Below, in pieces: positions 33,663 to 39,135 of a stretch of DNA of 39,135 nt (its first letter is position 1; the number at the start of each line of letters is the position of its first letter). Both the position numbers and the translations under genes were made by a program. The notes under the pieces were generated by a model that worked only from the letters and a program-made list of their open reading frames with translations, did no database searches and was not told where the DNA came from. Source of the stretch: an uncultured Ruminococcus sp. (GTDB lineage: Bacteria; Bacillota; Clostridia; Oscillospirales; Acutalibacteraceae); assembly GCA_902779615.1 (NCBI GenBank), contig CACZCM010000008.1, positions 1-39,135 of the forward strand. The letters run 5' to 3'.

Positions 33663-35039
33663 TCAAAACGCTGTTTTCTTTGCAAGATAATCGGTCAGCT
33701 CGTCAATAGCCACACGCTCCTGCTTCATGGTATCTCTGTCACGAACGGTCACGCAATGGTCATCTCTCGAATCGAAATCGAATGTGATACAGAACGGAGT
33801 ACCGATCTCGTCCTCACGGCGGTAACGCTTGCCGATAGATCCCGTATCGTCAAAATCGACCATAAAGTTCTTCGAGAGCATATCGTAAACCTCGCTTGCT
33901 TCTTCAGAAAGCTTCTTTGAAAGCGGCAGAACAGCAGCCTTGAAAGGCGCAAGAGCGGGGTGGAAACGCAGAACTACTCTTGTATCCTTCTCGTCGATCT
34001 GTTCCTCATCATAAGCCTCGGTCATTACAGCCAAGAACAAACGCTCCACACCCAGCGACGGCTCGATAACATAGGGCACATAGCGCTCATTCGTTTCGGG
34101 ATCAAGATAATCAAGCTTTTTGCCGCTTGTTTCAATATGGCGGGTAAGGTCATAATTGGTTCTGTCGGCAATACCCCAAAGCTCGCCCCAACCGAACGGG
34201 AACAAGTACTCAAAGTCAGTCGTTGCTTTTGAATAGAAAGACAGCTCCTCTTTTTCATGGTCACGCAGGCGAAGGTTCTCGGGATTTATATTCAGGGAAT
34301 AAAGCCAATCACGGCAGAAGCTTCTCCAGTAGTCGAACCATTCAAGGTCTGTATCGGGCTTACAGAAAAACTCAAGCTCCATCTGCTCGAACTCACGCAC
34401 ACGGAAAATAAAGTTTCCGGGAGTGATCTCATTTCTGAACGACTTGCCGACCTGTGCAACGCCGAAGGGAACCTTTTTGCGTGTTGTTCGCTGAATATTT
34501 GCAAAATTTACAAATATACCCTGGGCTGTTTCGGGGCGAAGATACAGTTCATTTTTTGTATCCTCGGTAACGCCCTGGAAGGTCTTGAACATGAGGTTGA
34601 ACTGTCTGATGTCGGTAAAATCGTGCTTGCCGCAGTTGGGGCATGGAATATTTTTTTCATTGATGTAATCAGTCATCTGCTGATTAGTCCAGCCTGCAAC
34701 ATTTGTTCCGTCAAAATCCTCAATGAGGTTATCGGCACGATGGCGGGTCTTGCACGCTCTGCAATCCATAAGCGGGTCGGAGAATCCGCCCAGATGACCC
34801 GATGCGATCCACGTCTGAGGGTTCATGAGTATTGCGGAATCAAGCCCCACGTTAAGCTTATTCTCCTGTACAAATTTTTTGAGCCATGCGCTCTTGATGT
34901 TATTCTTGAGCTGCATTCCAAGCGGACCATAGTCCCAAGTATTAGCCAATCCGCCGTAGATCTCACTGCCCGGATAAACAAAGCCTCTGCCTTTACAGAG
35001 CGCAACGATCTTATCCATTGTTTTTTCTGTATTCTTCAC
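33663..35039 (-). CDS. glyQS: Glycyl-tRNA synthetase, single-chain (alpha2) class II type
   Basis: A 458-residue class II synthetase that attaches glycine to tRNA-Gly. This is the homodimeric type (as in Gram-positives such as Staphylococcus and in eukaryotes), not the alpha2beta2 type. Motif 2 appears around [28 protein letters not shown] (about 203-230) and motif 3 around [13 protein letters not shown] (about 328-340). A CxxC pair (CPNCGKHDF, about 136-144) and CRACKTRH (about 94-101) may bind zinc. GGAGGG precedes the ATG. I searched the 5' region for a T-box and saw no conserved AGGGTGG core. Confidence 0.96.
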   Translation of the reverse strand: MKNTEKTMDKIVALCKGRGFVYPGSEIYGGLANTWDYGPLGMQLKNNIKSAWLKKFVQENKLNVGLDSAILMNPQTWIASGHLGGFSDPLMDCRACKTRHRADNLIEDFDGTNVAGWTNQQMTDYINEKNIPCPNCGKHDFTDIRQFNLMFKTFQGVTEDTKNELYLRPETAQGIFVNFANIQRTTRKKVPFGVAQVGKSFRNEITPGNFIFRVREFEQMELEFFCKPDTDLEWFDYWRSFCRDWLYSLNINPENLRLRDHEKEELSFYSKATTDFEYLFPFGWGELWGIADRTNYDLTRHIETSGKKLDYLDPETNERYVPYVIEPSLGVERLFLAVMTEAYDEEQIDEKDTRVVLRFHPALAPFKAAVLPLSKKLSEEASEVYDMLSKNFMVDFDDTGSIGKRYRREDEIGTPFCITFDFDSRDDHCVTVRDRDTMKQERVAIDELTDYLAKKTAF

Positions 35040-35370
35040 AGTTTTCCCTCCAGAAGATAATTATTAACCGATGCGATATATTTCAAAACCGTATGCAATT
35101 CAAACCGGCGCACCGATTTTGCGCAGCAGTAATTTATTGACATTATACCACTTTTGTGAACAAATATCAAGACCGCCGATGAAGACTTCCGCAGAAATCA
35201 GCAAACAACAAAGTTTTCGCCGATATTTCAGGACGCGCCTGACGTGCAGTATAACCGCAGAGGTATACGGCTTGAGTCTGCTTATTGAAATCCGAGCGTT
35301 TAATCGAAAAAATCAGGTCACATCAGCAACAGGCGAGCAGGTTTCCCTACTCGCCTATGATTTTGATCTG
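35040..35370. other. Region between glycyl-tRNA synthetase and the dockerin gene
   Basis: It holds the glyQS promoter and a reduced composite-palindrome copy (35250-35303: TATAACCGCAGAGGTATACG, GTCTGCTTATTGAAAT). Just after the dockerin stop codon is GGCGAGTAGGGAAACCTGCTCGCC (about 35331-35356 on the minus strand). It contains inverted GGCGAG/CTCGCC arms that may act as a terminator, though the following T-run is weak. Confidence 0.5.
35142..35170 (-). promoter_or_regulatory. Sigma-A promoter of glycyl-tRNA synthetase
   Basis: -35 TTGATA (35165-35170), 17-bp spacer, -10 TATAAT (35142-35147) extended by TGG. Confidence 0.75.
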
Positions 35371-35373
35371 TTA

Positions 35374-35589
35374 TACTGTAATTGGTTTGTTGATCTTGCT
35401 GCTAGGCTCACTCAGCCCCACGCTGTACCGCAAAACAGCAAGCGCGTCTGCGGAAGTGATCTGTTTATCTCCGTCAGCATCTGCGAGAAGCTTTTTGTTT
35501 GCGGTTTCCTTCTCTAGTCCGACGCTCATTCTCAGTACAAATAAAGCGTCTGCGGAGGTTATCATATTATCACCGTCGATATCGCCAAG
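35374..35589 (-). other. Dockerin domain
   Basis: Two near-duplicate EF-hand-like segments with D-x-D-G-D calcium positions, followed by SADALFVLRMSVGLE and SADALAVLRYSVGLS helices. The internal two-fold symmetry is typical of dockerins. It implies cohesin-bearing proteins elsewhere in the genome. Confidence 0.85.
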
Positions 35590-35610
35590 ATTGCCGATGG
35601 GTTTTGCGTC

Positions 35611-35760
35611 GGTGTCAGTGGACTTATCTGTCGAAGTGTCGGTGTCAGTGGACTTGTCGGTCGAGGTGTCGGTGTCCGTGGACTTGTCGGTCGAGGTGTC
35701 GGTGTCCGTGGACTTGTCGGTCGAGGTGTCGGTGTCCGTGGACTTGTCGGTCGAGGTGTC
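35611..35760. repeat. Five 30-bp tandem repeats encoding the dockerin linker
   Basis: Exactly 5 x 30 bp. Units 3-5 (35671-35760) are identical, unit 2 differs by one base and unit 1 by a few more. Each encodes ten residues of the pattern STDTDTSTDK. Near-identity in a coding linker suggests recent expansion and a length-variable locus. Confidence 0.9.
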
Positions 35761-38058
35761 GGTATCACTTTCTGTGTTCTCGATCACATAAGTATAGTTA
35801 TAGTTTGTATCGGAATCAAGCGGAGAATCTCGATAAATGTAAACATTTACGCTTTCTTCTTCACTGATATCATCGCCATTACCAAAATCATAGATCGACT
35901 TATAGAATGCATGATATCCAACGCTTGTAACACTGCGCGGGAGGGTAATGCGTTTCAAAGATGAGCAGAACGTAAATGCTCCCGAATCTATACACTCAAG
36001 TCCTTCGGGAAGGATCACCTCTTCTATATAATTGTTAAAGCTGAATGCACCCTTGTTTGAAGCGCCATTAGCAATAGTGATCTCTGCTGTGCCGCATATC
36101 CTTTTTACTCCGTCAGGAACTGTATACACTGCGTCCTGTTTTCCCCCGGGATAGGATATGAGTGTGTTCATATCCTTAGAAAAAAGAACGCCGTCAACAC
36201 TGCGAAGATATTTGTTTCCTTCGGCAACATTAATTCTCTTCAGACTACTGCAGTTGCCGAATATATTTACAAAGTTATCATAAGGCTCATAACCATAATA
36301 ATAATATGTGTAGCTTTGTATAGTTTTTGTACCGCCTATGTTCAGATCGTCAAGTGAAGCAGGTAATGTGATCTCTTCAAGCGAACTGCATCCGTCAAAA
36401 GCATACATCCCAATTGTGCGAACACTTTCAGGAATATTGATGTGAGTAAGATATCCGCAGTTATTAAACGCTTGTCGAGATATTTTAACAATAGAATCAG
36501 GTAGTACTACACTTTTTAAATGAGTAAAATTCTCACAGTAAGCCCGCTGCTCATCAGTGAGCCGATTTATATTTGCCCCAAAATACCCGTAAGAAGTTGA
36601 CTCTGAATTACCCAAATCATAAAAAGCGCCTTCTCCGATCTCAATAACCGGATAACCGTCCTTTTCGGCAGGAACAACCACATTCTCCGGATTGTTACCC
36701 ATATCAACACCAATATCATTGTAATTCCATTGATATTTTCCGTCCTTGTAGTAATCGAAGGTAACGCTAAGACCCAGTTTGTGAGTTACTTCATCGATAA
36801 CATAGCTATACCGAAAATCGTCATCATCATTAGTATTGTACGGTATCGATCCTTCTATATTAGTTATGCCGGAAGGAAGTTTGACAACGATATCCGATAT
36901 ATAGAATTCTCTTATGCTTGTCACCGGTATACCGTTTATCTGCTCGGGGATCTCAAATATGTCACCGTAATCACTTCGATATTTCGGGAAATCTACTATC
37001 TCAATTTCCTTACGACTTGTTTCCTCGTTTTCAAAATACCGATATTTTAACAAACCGTCGTCTGTCGTGAAGTATTCGTTCTCGCTTTGACTGCTGATTT
37101 CAAATGCTGACGGATCCACATCAACCGCACTTTTGGGAAGCTTCGGATTTACAAGCTTTTCACAATTTCTGAAAGAGCCTTCACCTATATGTATAAGACC
37201 TTCCGAAAAAGTCACATTTTCAAGATTTCGGCAATTCTGAAATGCGCAGTATCCAATATAAGACACACTTGAAGGAATAACTATCGATGTTAAAAACTCA
37301 TTTCCTCCAAAAGCATATTCACGGATCTCCTTAACCGGAGTTCCTCTAACCTCTGAAGGAATAACAAGCTCCGCTTTCTCTTTTTCATCGTCTTCTGCGC
37401 ATACAACCGAAAGCCCGAGTTTACCCGTATAGCTGTCTATCATATATTCATAACGAATACCATTCTCAACAAATCCCAGATTATCATAATAACTTGTGAA
37501 TCGCATTATCTTTGTAATAGAACCGGGAAGATCAATATCTCTAAGGGCTGTGCAGCTGCCAAAAGCGCCCCCGCCTATACAGGTTATTCCTTCATGCAGC
37601 GTTACTTTCTCAAGTGAAGCGCACCCTATACACAAGCATGGTGGAAGAGTTGTTATTCTATTCGGTATTTTCAGCTTCTTAATACCCGATCTTTGAAACG
37701 CATTTTCGCCAAGCGCGACCAAAGAATCGGGAAGATCAACGTTTGACAGATTTTCACAACCTACAAATGCGCCGTTTCCCAATCGTCTGAGGGTTGAAGG
37801 AAGCACTATATTATTAAGGTTTGTACACCGGTTAAATGCGTCCTGTTCTATTATCTCCAGTCCTTCGTTCAAGGTGATCGAAACCGCATCACAGCAAGCA
37901 AAGGCAGCTTTACCGATAGTTCTTACGCTATCGGGCAATTCTATCTCCTTTGCGGGACTGCCGGAAAAAGCGTGATTTGCTATGTATTCAACACCATCCG
38001 GTACTTTGTAACTGCTGTCCTGTGAAAAAACAGAGATCAACACCTTCTTGTCTTTTGT

Positions 38059-38232
38059 CACGGAAATCAACTTTCTTTTAAAGAAATATTATTGAATCTT
38101 TTTTCTTACATTTTACTTGCATTTAAAGCAACCTGCGGGGGCTTTCCGGTCGCCCTTTCCGGTCGCCCCCGCGCCCCTTCGGTATCAAAAAAATAAAATT
38201 GTATGACAAGATTTTAAAAATTGATTTCCGTG
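38059..38232. mobile_element. 174-bp MITE inserted in the LRR-dockerin gene
   Basis: Perfect 12-bp terminal inverted repeats CACGGAAATCAA (38059-38070) and TTGATTTCCGTG (38221-38232) are flanked by a perfect 9-bp direct duplication GTCTTTTGT (38050-38058 and 38233-38241). The centre is a GC-rich palindrome with CTTTCCGGTCGCCC twice, between GCGGGGGC and GCCCCCGC arms. There is no transposase, so it is non-autonomous. Removing the element and one duplicate restores an in-frame TKD-KKVLIS junction. Confidence 0.92.
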
Positions 38233-38733
38233 GTCTTTTGTGAAGAGCGCATCGTTATCAATAATATAAGATTCATTATTTTCATCAATTTCAATCGAAA
38301 CTACCATACTGTGGTAGTCACTTAGATAATTATAAGACGTATAACTACTAAATGCACCGTACTCAATATGTTTTATAGTATCAGGTATAAAATAATTAAC
38401 GATCCGATTTTCTGATACAGATCCCATTGTAAATGCAGATTTAAATGTAAACGAACCGCTAAGCATTGTTACCGCTTTTCCGTCGATTTCTGCAGGAATA
38501 GCAATATCATTTGTTTCGGGTGAAGATATTCCTCTAAGTAGAATTGTTCCGTCTTTGAGAATGCTGTACGTATAATTACCTGATTCTACACGAGGAAGTC
38601 TGCCGCTCTCCTCAACAGTAACGGCAGCACCCGATATTTCGGATAGCTGTGCTGCACTTGCTGTAAGCGCAGTCACACTGCCCGATATTGTCGCTGTGAG
38701 CGCCAATATCAATGAAAGTAACTTTTTCTTCAT
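38185..38733 (-). pseudogene. Signal-peptide half of the MITE-split LRR-dockerin gene
   Basis: A 182-residue frame. An N-terminal signal peptide (MKKKLLSLILALTATISG, cleavage near SAAQ) is followed by a BspA-like start domain and the first LRR units. It reads DNDALFTKD up to the target duplication. The final 15 codons (from HGNQF to a TGA at 38185) come from the inserted element. The ATG at 38731-38733 has GGAGGAC upstream. Because element plus duplication is 183 bp (61 codons), the downstream half stays in frame but is cut off by the stop inside the element. Confidence 0.85.
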
Positions 38734-39027
38734 AAATGTCCTCCTTTTTATTATAGCGAAAAACATAATACACCCGTATCAAAACGGATACACTGCACCT
38801 AATAAAATATGATCAACAAAAACTACATATTGATGTCTGCCTATAGGCATAATCGCACAACTTGTCATTTTTGTCAACCATTTCATAATTAATATCATTT
38901 ATAGTTTTATCATATTATTTTTATAAAGTCAAGTATAAAATTATGAATATTGCCTTGTATTCATCAAAAAATTCAAGCATTTTATCATACAGACAAGCCG
39001 CCTGAATAATTCAGACGGCTTGTTGTA
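38734..39027. other. Upstream region of the split gene
   Basis: AT-rich, with no gene seen. ACAAGCCGCCTGAA/TTCAGACGGCTTGT (38993-39023) is a 14-bp hairpin with one mismatch. It could terminate a gene lying beyond the right edge of the window. Confidence 0.5.
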
Positions 39028-39135
39028 TTATAACCACAGAGGGGAATGTCCCCCGGGTCTTGCCTGCCGTCGGGGACGGTTCCCAACCGGCTCGGTCGGT
39101 GCTTCTGCTGCGCAGAGGTCTCCACAGGAGACCCG
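39028..39135. repeat. Composite palindrome repeat with a longer inserted module, cut by window end
   Basis: It begins TTATAACCACAGAGGGGAAT and GTCCCCC like 24873, then GGGTCTTGCCTGCCGTCGGG, and continues into CGGTCGGTGCTTCTGC, GCAGAGGTCTC and GGAGACCCG. The second part is the same module found inside MITE-like copy B. Confidence 0.7.

Larger units (their letters stand above)
35371..38070 (-). pseudogene. BspA-type LRR protein with C-terminal dockerin, 3' part of a MITE-split gene
   Basis: An 899-codon frame of BspA/TpLRR repeats (for example GVEYIANHAFSGSPAKEIELP and many ITLPxSVTxVGYxAF units). A Ser-Thr-Asp-Lys linker of five 10-residue repeats follows, then a type I-like dockerin in the last 72 residues. 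The dockerin has two calcium-loop segments, GDIDGDNMITSADALFVLR and ADGDKQITSADALAVLR. Dockerins bind cohesins on scaffoldins or the cell surface. The frame lacks a signal peptide, and its TTG start lies inside the inverted repeat of the inserted element. Joined across the insertion to 38185-38733 it gives a 1059-residue secreted protein. Expression of this half alone is doubtful. Confidence 0.85.

Noticed and set aside
35040..35370. T-box leader of glycyl-tRNA synthetase
   Set aside because: There is no AGGGTGG antiterminator core, and the promoter is only about 100 bp from the start codon.
35611..35760. CRISPR-like 30-bp repeats
   Set aside because: The repeats are contiguous, without spacers, and encode an in-frame Ser/Thr/Asp linker of the dockerin protein.

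Overview
The window looks like chromosomal DNA from an anaerobic, fermentative Firmicute, most likely Oscillospiraceae (Ruminococcus-like). This is inferred from gene content: a dockerin-bearing BspA-type leucine-rich-repeat protein, further BspA/transglutaminase cell-surface proteins, pyruvate formate-lyase with its activase, a DUF3793-flavodoxin pair, an alpha2-type glycyl-tRNA synthetase and a GlnRS beside GluRS. Most genes lie on the minus strand. No phage, plasmid or CRISPR signature is seen.

Layout. 1-660 is a non-coding direct-repeat region. 831-5304 (minus) holds an alpha/beta hydrolase, glnS and gltX. 5585-9848 (plus) holds dapB, ppk1 with a potentially structured leader, and pfkA, closed by a strong terminator. 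9989-10846 (minus) is a membrane-anchored LRR protein. 11384-18636 (minus) is one long riboflavin cluster, ribD-ribE-ribBA-ribH, followed without a gap by a HAD phosphatase and an elongation-factor-like GTPase of the Tet(M) ribosomal-protection superfamily. That GTPase carries a C-terminal NYN/YacP (Rae1-like) nuclease domain and is interrupted by one extra G in a G5 run. 18877-21894 (minus) is a three-gene unit of two membrane proteins and a Ser/Thr-kinase-like protein with a zinc ribbon. 22708-23886 (plus) is malic enzyme. 24086-27638 (minus) holds a YugP-like zinc peptidase and a large secreted transglutaminase-like protein. tRNA-Pro(GGG) lies at 28162-28235. 28386-29374 (minus) is DUF3793 plus flavodoxin. 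29806-32847 (minus) is pflB-pflA. 33663-35039 (minus) is glycyl-tRNA synthetase. 35371-38733 (minus) is a secreted LRR-dockerin gene split by a 174-bp miniature transposable element.

The intergenic spaces are crowded with small repeats of at least three kinds. One is a composite palindrome family with about ten copies, some carrying an inserted hairpin module. The second is a pair of 277/295-bp MITE-like elements with TTTTGAATGAG/CTCATTCAAAA ends. The third is the 174-bp element with 12-bp inverted repeats and a perfect 9-bp target duplication.

The strongest candidates for undescribed biology are the GTPase-NYN fusion (an A-site translation factor joined to a putative A-site mRNase) coupled to riboflavin genes, the kinase/membrane-protein operon, and the modular intergenic repeats. 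The MITE insertion is the best-proven event, because removing the element plus one target copy restores one continuous reading frame.
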